A stretch of DNA of 38,787 bases from a virus, in the IMG/VR virus record IMGVR_UViG_3300030085_004377, positions 1 through 38,787 of that record; one strand, written 5' to 3'. The position numbers were made by a program, and so were the translations under genes. Below the pieces are notes generated by a model. The model made no database searches. It saw only the letters and a program-made list of their open reading frames with translations, and was not told where the DNA came from. Each line of letters opens with the position of its first letter. Position 1 is the stretch's first letter. This document shows, in pieces, positions 7,917 to 13,922 of the stretch.

Positions 7917-7982
7917 CAACCTAAGGTTGAATATGGGTGCGACAATAATGTCGTTGATTATCTTATTTACATGGGATATAGT
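7917..7982 (+). promoter_or_regulatory. second early promoter with palindromic operator
   Basis: CAACCT-A-AGGTTG (7917-7929) is a perfect palindrome preceded by TA, so it shares the TACAAC half-site seen at 6134. It is followed by GGGTGCGACA (7935-7944), identical to the element at 6187, and then by TTGATT (7954-7959) and TATAGT (7977-7982) at the ideal 17-base spacing. The arrangement parallels the promoter at 6187 and would drive genes from 8030 onwards. Confidence 0.65.
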
Positions 7983-8029
7983 GGGTTATGTTTAATAAAT
8001 TAATAAATATAAATATAGGAGAAGATACA

Positions 8030-8311
8030 ATGAGTGAAAAATTAAACTTAAAAGAACACTATGGAAGACCTTCAGAATTTGCTTTATCGGTAGCAATGGA
8101 AGGTATCAAAAACGAGATCATCAAAATTAAAGAGCAGATCGATAATGATGAAATTGTTGGAGATAAGAAAAAATATTTACAAGCGTTATTTGATTTCAAT
8201 AATAAACTTGTTGATCAATACGCTCGTAAAGGTGGGGACGCTTCGGGTTATTGGTTAGAATTCGAAGAAGATAAAAATGATCCATATAAGATATGGAATT
8301 TTATCTATTAA
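8030..8311 (+). CDS. unknown early protein, 93 residues
   Basis: I start at the ATG after ATAGGAGAAGATACA (MSEKLNLKEHYGRPSEFAL), not at an upstream in-frame ATG that lacks a ribosome site. The protein is acidic and helical: KEQIDNDEIVGDKKKYLQALFDFNNKLVDQYARK looks like a coiled helix pair, and the end is aromatic (GYWLEFEEDKNDPYKIWNFIY). Function unknown. It is the first gene after the promoter at 7954. Confidence 0.65.
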   Translation: MSEKLNLKEHYGRPSEFALSVAMEGIKNEIIKIKEQIDNDEIVGDKKKYLQALFDFNNKLVDQYARKGGDASGYWLEFEEDKNDPYKIWNFIY

Positions 8312-8329
8312 TAATAAACAATGGAGGCG

Positions 8330-8345
8330 GGGGGCGCAAGCCCCC
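8330..8345 (+). other. GC-rich intercistronic hairpin with GCAA tetraloop, copy 2
   Basis: The same GGGGGC-GCAA-GCCCCC hairpin as at 6931, again between a stop codon and a purine-rich ribosome site (here AAAGAGGAAAAG). An extra G on the 5' side leaves the stem unchanged. No T-run follows. Confidence 0.7.
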
Positions 8346-8364
8346 AAACAACAAAGAGGAAAAG

Positions 8365-8505
8365 ATGAACATAAAACAAATTGAAAAAGAAATAATAAAA
8401 GCAATAAAGATCGAGGCCGAAATACCTTTACAAAGTGCAGAAGGTTATAAGGACTTAATCAAGTTTGTAAAAAAACTATTCAAAGAATACAGAGAGGGGC
8501 AATAA
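8365..8505 (+). CDS. very small helical protein, 46 residues
   Basis: The start ATG follows AAAGAGGAAAAG directly downstream of hairpin copy 2; the longer in-frame reading would translate the hairpin itself and is rejected. The product (MNIKQIEKEIIKAIKIEAEI) is a lysine/glutamate-rich helix. Its stop overlaps the next start (TAATG). Function unknown. Confidence 0.6.
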   Translation: MNIKQIEKEIIKAIKIEAEIPLQSAEGYKDLIKFVKKLFKEYREGQ

Positions 8506-8690
8506 TGATTGATAAAAAAATTAATTTAATAAGAAAGATGAGAGTTGAATTAGATCAAATAACAACTGATTGTTTTGATAAACAATATCCAAGTTATATT
8601 TCTAATAATTTAACCACAGTTTTAAGTATCTTAGATAAAACTATCACAAATTTATCAGAACACAAAAAAGGGGGCAATCATGATAACTGA
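8505..8690 (+). CDS. small unknown early protein, 61 residues
   Basis: Coupled to the preceding gene by a TAATG overlap and to the next by an 11-base overlap. The sequence (MIDKKINLIRKMRVELDQI) suggests two helices separated by a polar loop. No recognised family. Confidence 0.6.
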   Translation: MIDKKINLIRKMRVELDQITTDCFDKQYPSYISNNLTTVLSILDKTITNLSEHKKGGNHDN

Positions 8691-8913
8691 TCAAGAATGC
8701 GAAAACGCCCTTAAATTATTTAACTCAGGCCAATGGCTTCAATTAGAGGGATCTGTCGGCAGATGGGTTGATGATTTTGTGCAATCAGAAATAATTGTAC
8801 AAGATGAAAAAAACGGCACTGTTTCAATCATAGACGGCTACGGTAGACCCGTTAGCTACAACAAAGGGCATATCGATTGGGACAGAGTTTCAACAATACA
8901 GATGGAGGGATAA
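8680..8913 (+). CDS. small unknown early protein, 77 residues
   Basis: The start follows AAAGGGGGCAATC within the end of the preceding gene. A helical N-terminus (DQECENALKLFNSGQWLQL) leads into a strand-rich part (SEIIVQDEKNGTVSIIDGYG). It looks like a compact alpha/beta fold, but I cannot name it. Confidence 0.65.
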   Translation: MITDQECENALKLFNSGQWLQLEGSVGRWVDDFVQSEIIVQDEKNGTVSIIDGYGRPVSYNKGHIDWDRVSTIQMEG

Positions 8914-8917
8914 GACA

Positions 8918-9343
8918 ATGATGGATATAGATACTATTGTTGCATTAAATAAAGAGGCGGGTAATAAAGCAAAAAGACACGGAATGAAACCTACGACTTT
9001 CACAGAGAGTGGTATTTCAAAAATTAAAGATGGTCAGATCGAATGCTTGAGGGATATTGTAAATATCGGAAACTATACCCCAAAAGGTTGGAGACGGTTT
9101 GATGTTAATAAATGGGTTGAAGAGTGGGATCTACCTTATTCATTTAAATTTTTGGATAAAGGGGGTCTATTTGTTGATAGTTCGGGGTTTGGTTCAGACA
9201 ATGAACCCGCGCTAACGGTGGATCAATTATTAGATGTGATGGCTCAATTACTAACTCAGAGATCAGATTTAGGCTTTGGCATTATATCAGAGGGGCAATT
9301 TCAAATTACAATAGGAGTATTTGAAAATGTCAGAGTTAATTGA
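8918..9343 (+). CDS. unknown early protein, 141 residues
   Basis: Starts after GGAGGGATAAGACA; a second ATG follows immediately and could be used instead. The middle (NIGNYTPKGWRRFDVNKWVEEWDLP) is tryptophan-rich, and the C-terminal half looks like a helix plus strand pair (LTVDQLLDVMAQLLTQ, GFGIISEGQFQITIGVF). No catalytic motif is visible. It overlaps the start of the small membrane protein gene. Confidence 0.65.
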   Translation: MMDIDTIVALNKEAGNKAKRHGMKPTTFTESGISKIKDGQIECLRDIVNIGNYTPKGWRRFDVNKWVEEWDLPYSFKFLDKGGLFVDSSGFGSDNEPALTVDQLLDVMAQLLTQRSDLGFGIISEGQFQITIGVFENVRVN

Positions 9344-9503
9344 AATGTTTTTTGGATTTGTAGCGTTCATAATTTTTGTAATTCTTCTTGTAGCCTATTT
9401 GGGCTACAAGGGAGTTGAGGAGGTTATCGAGCAGAAAAATTTAGAATATCAAATACGTTTAAAAAAATCTTTTGATAAACAAAAAGAAAGAGAGGGAAAA
9501 TGA
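9327..9503 (+). CDS. small single-pass membrane protein
   Basis: I use the ATG nine bases after ATAGGAG (58 residues). Residues about 8-28 (FFGFVAFIIFVILLVAYLGY) form one clear transmembrane helix, followed by a charged tail (KKSFDKQKEREGK) that should face the cytoplasm. As an early phage membrane peptide it could affect superinfection, the host envelope or lysis timing; nothing in the sequence decides this. Its stop overlaps the next ATG. Confidence 0.65.
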   Translation: MSELIEMFFGFVAFIIFVILLVAYLGYKGVEEVIEQKNLEYQIRLKKSFDKQKEREGK

Positions 9504-9748
9504 AAAAAAAATATCTAGTAAAATTTAATTGTATCATAGGAGAGTATGAACATTTAGACAGCTATGTTTTCGATAAAAAAATGTCAGAGTATGGATATTG
9601 CAAAAAATTTTGGGGTTTAACAAAAAAGAATGAATTAAAAACAAATGTTTTTTGGGATGACTTTGAAATGAATGCAATTAAAGTTTATTCAGAAAAAGAA
9701 ATAACAAGTCAACAAGCAGATTTATTAAATGAATTGGGGGTAGCATGA
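9500..9748 (+). CDS. small unknown early protein, 82 residues
   Basis: Starts within ATGA overlapping the preceding stop, after AGAGAGGGAAA. The protein begins with a basic strand (MKKKYLVKFNCIIGEYEHL), has a central aromatic stretch (GYCKKFWGLTKKNELKTN), and ends with a short helix (SQQADLLNELGVA). Function unknown. Confidence 0.6.
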   Translation: MKKKYLVKFNCIIGEYEHLDSYVFDKKMSEYGYCKKFWGLTKKNELKTNVFWDDFEMNAIKVYSEKEITSQQADLLNELGVA

Positions 9749-9915
9749 AAAAATTTAGAGTATCATTACAAGTAGATCAAAGTTGGGTTGATAATTTTGA
9801 TTTAGTTTTTGAAGCAGAGGACTACTCAGACGCAGAAGCGCAAGCGTTTGTTCAAATAAAACAAAATTTGGGAGATTACTTTCACGCAGTTATAGATGAA
9901 GAGGAGGGAAAATAA
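9745..9915 (+). CDS. short acidic early protein, 56 residues
   Basis: ATGA overlap with the preceding stop and a GGGGGTAGC region just upstream support this short gene. The product, MKKFRVSLQVDQSWVDNFDL..., continues with FEAEDYSDAEAQAFVQ and ends EEEGK. It is a strand-helix-strand pattern typical of small phage alpha/beta proteins. The next gene's ribosome site lies in its last codons. Confidence 0.6.
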   Translation: MKKFRVSLQVDQSWVDNFDLVFEAEDYSDAEAQAFVQIKQNLGDYFHAVIDEEEGK

Positions 9916-9916
9916 A

Positions 9917-10141
9917 ATGCAAAATAAATTATATATTCATTTATTAAATAGTGAGGATGAAAAAAAACTTGAATGGGCAGAAGAAATTAGAAACAGAAGA
10001 CACGATTTTAATTGTTGGAACCCAGAAGAGCCAGATTGTCCAAATCATCAACACGCAGATCACCGTTTAATTGATGTTGATGAAGGTGAACGACAATATC
10101 CAATGTGTAAAACTTGTTATGAAAGTTGGATAATGGGATGA
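9917..10141 (+). CDS. small cysteine/histidine protein, possible zinc binder
   Basis: Starts one base after the previous stop, behind GAGGAGGGAAAATAA. The 74-residue protein has a helix (SEDEKKLEWAEEIRNRRHDF) and then CWNPEEPDCPNHQHADHR and YPMCKTCYESW. Four cysteines and several histidines in this spacing could hold one zinc ion. No known finger class fits exactly. It ends the second segment of the early operon. Confidence 0.6.
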   Translation: MQNKLYIHLLNSEDEKKLEWAEEIRNRRHDFNCWNPEEPDCPNHQHADHRLIDVDEGERQYPMCKTCYESWIMG

Positions 10142-10207
10142 AAAAATACAAAATAATAACATAGAAGGGGATGGAATAACGCTAAAAAAATAGTTTGCAA
10201 TTTTAGT

Positions 10208-10224
10208 GTCTTATGATATCTTAT
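10208..10224 (+). promoter_or_regulatory. third early promoter element
   Basis: GTCTTATGATATCTTAT matches 16 of 17 bases of the element overlapping the -10 of the promoter at 6225. TATGAT (10212-10217) can serve as -10. No good -35 is seen at 17 bases, so an activator or the shared 17-base element itself may matter. It lies in a 100-base gap and ends just before GGGAGGAGG. Confidence 0.45.
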
Positions 10225-10241
10225 GGGAGGAGGAAAAGAAA

Positions 10242-10547
10242 ATGAAACATAAAATAAGCGTAACTCAAAAAGATATAGAAAATGGTGAACCAGGAAATTG
10301 TCAAAAATGTGCAGTTGCTTTAGCGGTGCAAAGAGAATTTCCGTCAAAGCAAATAGAGGTAAGAGCAGTTGAAAATGATAATAATGGTTTTGAAGAAACA
10401 AAAGGGGGAATGATATATATTGCTTTAGATGACAAATTATATCATTTTGATGATGATATTGTGAATGATAAACTTTATACCTTTATAGACAGATTTGATG
10501 GAGAATACGGAGTAGATCCTTTTGAATTTGAATTGGAGGTTCGATAA
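10242..10547 (+). CDS. early protein of tandem pair, copy A
   Basis: Start chosen after GGGAGGAGGAAAAGAAA (101 residues). The N-terminus MKHKISVTQKDIENGEPGNC leads into QKCAVALAVQREF and aligns with the next gene's product along its first 35 residues (DI-NG-P-NC--CA-A--R-F). A similar 'I-x-G-x-x-x-x-C-P-x-A-x-A' opening occurs in small proteins of other phages, from general knowledge. The C-terminal half is strongly acidic. Function unknown. Confidence 0.7.
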   Translation: MKHKISVTQKDIENGEPGNCQKCAVALAVQREFPSKQIEVRAVENDNNGFEETKGGMIYIALDDKLYHFDDDIVNDKLYTFIDRFDGEYGVDPFEFELEVR

Positions 10548-10858
10548 TGAAATATAAAATCAATGTTAATGAAGAAGATATAAAAAACGGAATTCCATCT
10601 AATTGCAATGCTTGTGCAATCTCTCAGGCATTGAGGAGGAAATTTAATACTGATGAAACTTATACGATGATTGATGACGCAACGGGAGACGTGTCTATAC
10701 AAATAGATGACAGAGAATTTCAAGTTAATCATATGCACGAAAGTGATGTTGCAGATTTTATCTATGACTTTGATAATTATGCAAATGATCATTTTAACAA
10801 TTTAGATCCTGAGGAGTTAAAACCAATAACTTTTGAAATTATAGAGAGGTCAGCATGA
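10547..10858 (+). CDS. early protein of tandem pair, copy B
   Basis: Overlaps copy A by one base (TAATG). MKYKINVNEEDIKNGIPSNC followed by NACAISQALRRKF repeats the opening of copy A, with both cysteines kept, and both proteins end in a similar acidic region (YDFDNYANDHFNNLDPEEL here, FIDRFDGEYGVDPFEF there). The pair most likely arose by tandem duplication. DNA identity is too low for a recent event. Confidence 0.7.
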   Translation: MKYKINVNEEDIKNGIPSNCNACAISQALRRKFNTDETYTMIDDATGDVSIQIDDREFQVNHMHESDVADFIYDFDNYANDHFNNLDPEELKPITFEIIERSA

Positions 10859-11028
10859 TGAAATATAAATGCACAAAATGTAAAAGCGAATTAGAGTGGG
10901 ATGAAAATTGTAACATCGAGGAGGCTTTAGGTTATTACTATTGTTCTAATAATGATTGCGAAAGTAATAGTTTTAGTGGTAGCGCACACAAAGTTTATTA
11001 CCCTACGGGAGAGGTTTGGTATGAGTGA
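10855..11028 (+). CDS. small zinc-ribbon-like protein
   Basis: A 57-residue protein starting at one of two consecutive ATGs overlapping the previous stop. CTKC near residues 6-9 and CSNNDC near 35-40 form two cysteine pairs about 27 residues apart, the layout of a small zinc ribbon. It may bind nucleic acid or a host protein. The next gene starts inside its last codons. Confidence 0.65.
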   Translation: MMKYKCTKCKSELEWDENCNIEEALGYYYCSNNDCESNSFSGSAHKVYYPTGEVWYE

Positions 11029-11209
11029 TCAAACAAAATGGAGAATACCTGAGGTCATATCGGAAAATCACGCAAAGAGATATGAAAACGAAACACGGAA
11101 AAAATTTCAAACATGGTTGGAGGAGTGTCCCGTCATGTTTGCAAGTAGGGAAACGGACGACCCTAATTTTGTCCAATACATATTTAACTTACAAAGAAGG
11201 AGGAAATAA
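11021..11209 (+). CDS. small unknown early protein, 62 residues
   Basis: I use the ATG after CGGGAGAGGTTTGGT (MSDQTKWRIPEVISENHAKR); a longer in-frame start would overlap the zinc-ribbon gene deeply and lacks a ribosome site. The protein is mostly charged, with LEECPVMFASRETDDPNF in the middle. No family recognised. Confidence 0.6.
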   Translation: MSDQTKWRIPEVISENHAKRYENETRKKFQTWLEECPVMFASRETDDPNFVQYIFNLQRRRK

Positions 11210-11211
11210 AT

Positions 11212-11412
11212 ATGTTTTTAATAATAAGAGAGCAAACTTTTAGTAATATGGAAAGCAGTTTTAGGATTGTAGGACAATACAAGACTAAAGAAATAGCAGA
11301 AGAAAAAAGAACGGCCTTCAGAGTAATTGAAGATAAGGGGAATGTATTTTTTTACATTTGTGAAACCCCGTTGCGATTAACTGAGGAGGTTGAAAATGTC
11401 GACAAGGAGTAA
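11212..11412 (+). CDS. small unknown early protein, 66 residues
   Basis: Preceded by a perfect AAGGAGG two bases after the prior stop. It has a strand-helix-strand pattern (MFLIIREQTFS, KTKEIAEEKRTAFRVI, NVFFYICETP) and an acidic end. It overlaps the next gene by 17 bases. Function unknown. Confidence 0.65.
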   Translation: MFLIIREQTFSNMESSFRIVGQYKTKEIAEEKRTAFRVIEDKGNVFFYICETPLRLTEEVENVDKE

Positions 11413-11938
11413 TGTAGCAGTTGAAGATCCAAACACAAAAGAAATAAAAGTCATTTATGTACACTCAGATGGATATCCTGATGGTGTTGGAGATGTGCTT
11501 TTAAAACATTATAACGATTATGATAGTGCTTCCATGTTGGTAAATAGGGGGAGTGCTTCTTACATTGCAGAAACTTTAAATGAATGTAATTTTTATGAAA
11601 CTAAAGAAGACAGTTTCATAAAACATAATAACGAATATTGTTGGATGTATGATATGCGGGGAGAGATCATGATTGAGTATCTTTATCTTTTCAAAAATAA
11701 TAAATGGTACGTTTCAGAAATGAAAACCATGAAAAGAAAACCAAAAGATTGTTATGATAATTATATTGTTTATCACACAAAATATATACCAATAGAAGAA
11801 CATGAGGATTATTCTTATCCGAAACAATTAAAACATACAGAGGTACAGATGGTTTCTCAGATTGGAAAAATGTTAAAGAAAAATTTTGGGGAGGATAATA
11901 TTTTGGTTCAAGGTAGAAAAACTAAGAAAATGAATTAA
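11396..11938 (+). CDS. conserved phage protein with TRSNVAV / HSDGYPDGVG motif
   Basis: Start taken at the ATG after GAGGAGGTTGAAA (180 residues). The opening MSTRSNVAVEDPNTKEI and VIYVHSDGYPDGVGDVLLKHY define a protein family widespread in phages of many hosts, in which TRS-N and the H-x-DGYP-x-x-VG motif are kept. No function has been established that I know of. The C-terminus is basic (GRKTKKMN). It is the last gene of the early operon. Confidence 0.8.
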   Translation: MSTRSNVAVEDPNTKEIKVIYVHSDGYPDGVGDVLLKHYNDYDSASMLVNRGSASYIAETLNECNFYETKEDSFIKHNNEYCWMYDMRGEIMIEYLYLFKNNKWYVSEMKTMKRKPKDCYDNYIVYHTKYIPIEEHEDYSYPKQLKHTEVQMVSQIGKMLKKNFGEDNILVQGRKTKKMN

Positions 11939-11961
11939 ACGAATTGGCTTAGGCGGGGAGG

Positions 11962-11987
11962 TCTGGTGATGATCCTGATCACCTAGA
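11962..11987. terminator. hairpin ending the early operon
   Basis: TCTGGTGAT and ATCACCTAGA pair as a 9-base-pair stem with one bulge and a 7-base loop. It lies 24 bases after the last rightward stop and about 70 bases before the end of the leftward gene at 12060, where a convergent terminator is expected. It lacks a T-run, so termination could need rho. Confidence 0.4.
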
Positions 11988-12059
11988 AAAGTTCGGTTGT
12001 TAGTAATTTATTTAGTTCGCATTGGTACTCTAACAGTTGTAAGCAAACTTTTCACCCCG

Positions 12060-12353
12060 TCAAATCTTTTTAATATTCACAATTACACTATTTGGAATAA
12101 TTGTTGTATTACCTATTTCTTCAATTTCCCCTTTTTCATTTGCAGAGTAATCCCCAAAAATTCTTGTAACACCTTTTGTTTGAGAAAGTAAGTGGCCTTT
12201 AGTAACACAAGTTGCTAAATCTAATTTCATTAAACTATCAATAGATTGCCATGAACTATCACTCAAAATATCTTTCCATGTTACAGAAACCATTGGATAA
12301 CGGTCTTGCCAATTTTTTGATTTTTTATTTACTGTTATTTTTCGTTTTAACAT
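12060..12353 (-). CDS. conserved small phage protein (VSVTWKDI type)
   Basis: This 97-residue protein has VSVTWKDILSDSSWQSI, then VTKGHLLSQT and a late IIPNSVIVNIKKI. This pattern of a W-x-DI opening, a central V-x-x-G-x-L and a final IP-x-x-x-I-x-x-I occurs in small conserved phage proteins of marine phages. No ribosome site precedes the first ATG clearly; Met 21 is an alternative start. It follows terS on the same strand after a 71-base gap. Confidence 0.65.
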   Translation of the reverse strand: MLKRKITVNKKSKNWQDRYPMVSVTWKDILSDSSWQSIDSLMKLDLATCVTKGHLLSQTKGVTRIFGDYSANEKGEIEEIGNTTIIPNSVIVNIKKI

Positions 12354-12424
12354 TTACTTGACCAATTTTTGTTTCCAAATGTTTATTATGTATTTTATTA
12401 AATACTTTTATAAACTCACTAAAA

Positions 12425-12949
12425 CTAGACGTTTTCAATTTTTTTTGTTTCAACCGTTTCGGCTTCGATAGTCTTTGCATTGTATCCGTCTATTTTATTT
12501 GATAATTCTTTTAGTTTATTTTCTAATTCTTCTCTACTCATACCTTCAAGGCCTGAAACTTTTACCTCTCTCTTATCGACATATAGCCCCGCTAATTGCC
12601 CGGATCTATATTCAGCCTGAACGGATACATTAAATTGTTTATTTTTTTCAGCTTCTTTAGATAATTTATCTAAACGTCTAAATCTTTTTAATTTATCTTT
12701 TGAAAATTTATTTACTTCTTCTTCGTATTTTTTATCGAGGTATTTTGCTATGTGAGGATTTAATCTTCGATTTAACAATCTAGAAGCTATGGCGGAATAA
12801 TCTGTAGGATTTTTGCACTCATACTTTGCTTGTTTGCAAGCTTCAGCATATGAAATTTCACCCCAATTTGCAACGAGAATGTCAACAAACAATCTTTGCT
12901 TAGGTGTTAAGTCTTTTTCGGATCTGTCTGTTTTTTTAATTTGAGCCAT
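12425..12949 (-). CDS. terS: terminase small subunit
   Basis: This DNA-recognition subunit marks the packaging start and activates TerL. LTPKQRLFVDILVANWG followed by YAEACKQAKY (residues 14-42) is the N-terminal helix-turn-helix pattern of the family. A helical middle (70-110) would oligomerise, and AEYRSGQLAGLYVDKREVKV with SGLEGMSREELENKL (112-147) is the common ending of phage TerS proteins. 174 residues is normal. Its gene lies about 7 kb from terL, separated by the opposite-strand early operon. A repeat-rich non-coding region directly upstream may hold its binding site (inference). Confidence 0.8.
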   Translation of the reverse strand: MAQIKKTDRSEKDLTPKQRLFVDILVANWGEISYAEACKQAKYECKNPTDYSAIASRLLNRRLNPHIAKYLDKKYEEEVNKFSKDKLKRFRRLDKLSKEAEKNKQFNVSVQAEYRSGQLAGLYVDKREVKVSGLEGMSREELENKLKELSNKIDGYNAKTIEAETVETKKIENV

Positions 12950-13034
12950 TTTTCTACTATATAGATTATTTTAACACATTAAAATAGTTCAAAATAGTTA
13001 CGGAGGGTATCTATATTAGCAATATTATTGTTTA

Positions 13035-13141
13035 GGTGTCCCTGAGGGACACCATAGGGACACCATAGGGACACCATAAAAACGTCTTAAAAGGTTGTTA
13101 TTACTATCTTTTTTGTCTTTAGGGACACGAGGGACACCATA
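13035..13141. repeat. iteron-like GGGACACCATA repeats with palindrome
   Basis: GGGACACCATA is repeated three times in perfect tandem at 13046-13078, with a partial copy at 13122 and another full copy at 13131-13141. The first copy is the right arm of the palindrome GGTGTCCC-TGA-GGGACACC (13035-13053). Direct repeats plus a palindrome next to terS fit a TerS binding site or origin iterons. Confidence 0.75.
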
Positions 13142-13202
13142 TTGACCCCTGAGGGTATTTTTTTATTAGTGGAGGTCTAGATAATCTATATAGATAAAAT
13201 TC

Positions 13203-13257
13203 CGGGCTTCAGGGAGGATCTCGGGCTTCGGGGAGGATATTAGTTTACGGAACTAAT
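13203..13257. repeat. 19-base tandem repeat followed by an inverted repeat
   Basis: CGGGCTTCAGGGAGGAT (13203-13219) and CGGGCTTCGGGGAGGAT (13222-13238) differ at one base and are spaced 19 bases apart. The inverted repeat ATTAGTT-TACGG-AACTAAT (13239-13257) follows at once. The GC-rich repeats stand out in AT-rich surroundings. Confidence 0.7.
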
Positions 13258-13333
13258 TATTTTTGGTAAAATTAATGAAATAGTGTTTTTCATTATTTGC
13301 TCTCTTAACCCCTGAGGTTTTTAGTTGTTATAA

Positions 13334-13771
13334 TTATATTTTTTCCTCGGGGGTTTTCTTTAGTCCCCCAATACTTTTAATCTCTTTAAGTATTTTTCTA
13401 CGCTCAGCTTTGTCGTGGCTTTGTCTATATTGCTTATATAACCATCTATACCTAAGCCATTTCAATTGAATTTTGGTATACCTTATTGTCTTATTTGATA
13501 TTAACTCATTGAATTTGCTTCTAATTATATCAGGCTCAAAGCTAGCAAACCAACAAATATTGGTAAAATTTTGTGTATCATTTGTAAACCAATTATAACT
13601 ATCTTGCTTCGCATAAGCGTCATGTTTGTGTTGACCCATGTTCAGTGCGTCTTCAAACGCTTGCAATATTATGGCCTGAAACAACCGTTCTTCCGGTGTC
13701 CGTTGTCCGTTTATCAGTTCCCGTGATATACTAATGCCCAAAATTTTTAACAAGTTTAACGAATAATTCAC
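13334..13771 (-). CDS. conserved phage protein with RLFQAIILQAFEDA motif
   Basis: This 145-residue protein starts at GTG seven bases after AAGG and overlaps the preceding gene by 41 bases. Its core, PEERLFQAIILQAFEDALN then SYNWF and a conserved aromatic/cysteine stretch (FTNICWFASFEPDIIRSKF), belongs to a family I know from many marine phages, with no proven role. A basic helix follows (RYRWLYKQYRQSHDKAERRK). Residues just before the core, INGQRTPEE, are encoded by a GC-rich repeat also found in the helicase gene. Confidence 0.65.
   Translation of the reverse strand: MNYSLNLLKILGISISRELINGQRTPEERLFQAIILQAFEDALNMGQHKHDAYAKQDSYNWFTNDTQNFTNICWFASFEPDIIRSKFNELISNKTIRYTKIQLKWLRYRWLYKQYRQSHDKAERRKILKEIKSIGGLKKTPEEKI
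13693..13711. repeat. dispersed repeat, copy in gene 13334-13771
   Basis: CCGGTGTCCGTTGTCCGTT matches the helicase-gene copy at 22190-22208 at 18 of 19 bases. It is translated on the minus strand as NGQRTP. Confidence 0.65.
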
Positions 13772-13922
13772 GATAATACCTTAATACTTTCGGTGCAGTG
13801 ACTACGTTCATCGCAAAATAATAATCGTCTAAGTGGCTTTGAATAAAATCAGATCGGTCTTCGCCCTCTAAATTTTTACAGATTTCGATGTTTTCTTGAG
13901 CAAGCTCAGTTAAGTGTTTCAT
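13731..13922 (-). CDS. small unknown protein, 63 residues
   Basis: The product (MKHLTELAQENIEICKNLEG) is acidic and helical, with a conserved-looking YYFAMNVVTAPKVLRYYREL. No Shine-Dalgarno site precedes the ATG. Instead, a long 9-base-pair hairpin ends six bases upstream, which might control translation. It is the first gene of the leftward terS segment. Confidence 0.55.
   Translation of the reverse strand: MKHLTELAQENIEICKNLEGEDRSDFIQSHLDDYYFAMNVVTAPKVLRYYRELFVKLVKNFGH

Larger units (their letters stand above)
12950..13333. other. 384-base non-coding region upstream of terS with repeats and palindromes
   Basis: No gene is supportable here. It holds, in order: a possible leftward terS promoter (TTGAAC, then AATAAT after 16 bases), an 8-base-pair palindrome with three tandem 11-base repeats, two further copies of the repeat, TCTATATAGA, a 19-base tandem repeat, the inverted repeat ATTAGTT/AACTAAT, and an AT-rich inverted repeat AATGAAA/TTTCATT. 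This density is unlike any other gap in the window and suits a packaging site or a replication origin. Confidence 0.55.

Noticed and set aside
12310-12424. Leftward frame between terS and the 97-residue gene (SSFSEFIKVFNKIHNKHLE...)
   Set aside because: The frame is coherent but has only a TTG start with no ribosome site and overlaps the next gene deeply; too weak to call.
13046-13141. CRISPR-like array from the repeated GGGACACCATA
   Set aside because: The repeats are 11 bases, directly adjacent without spacers, and no cas genes are present.
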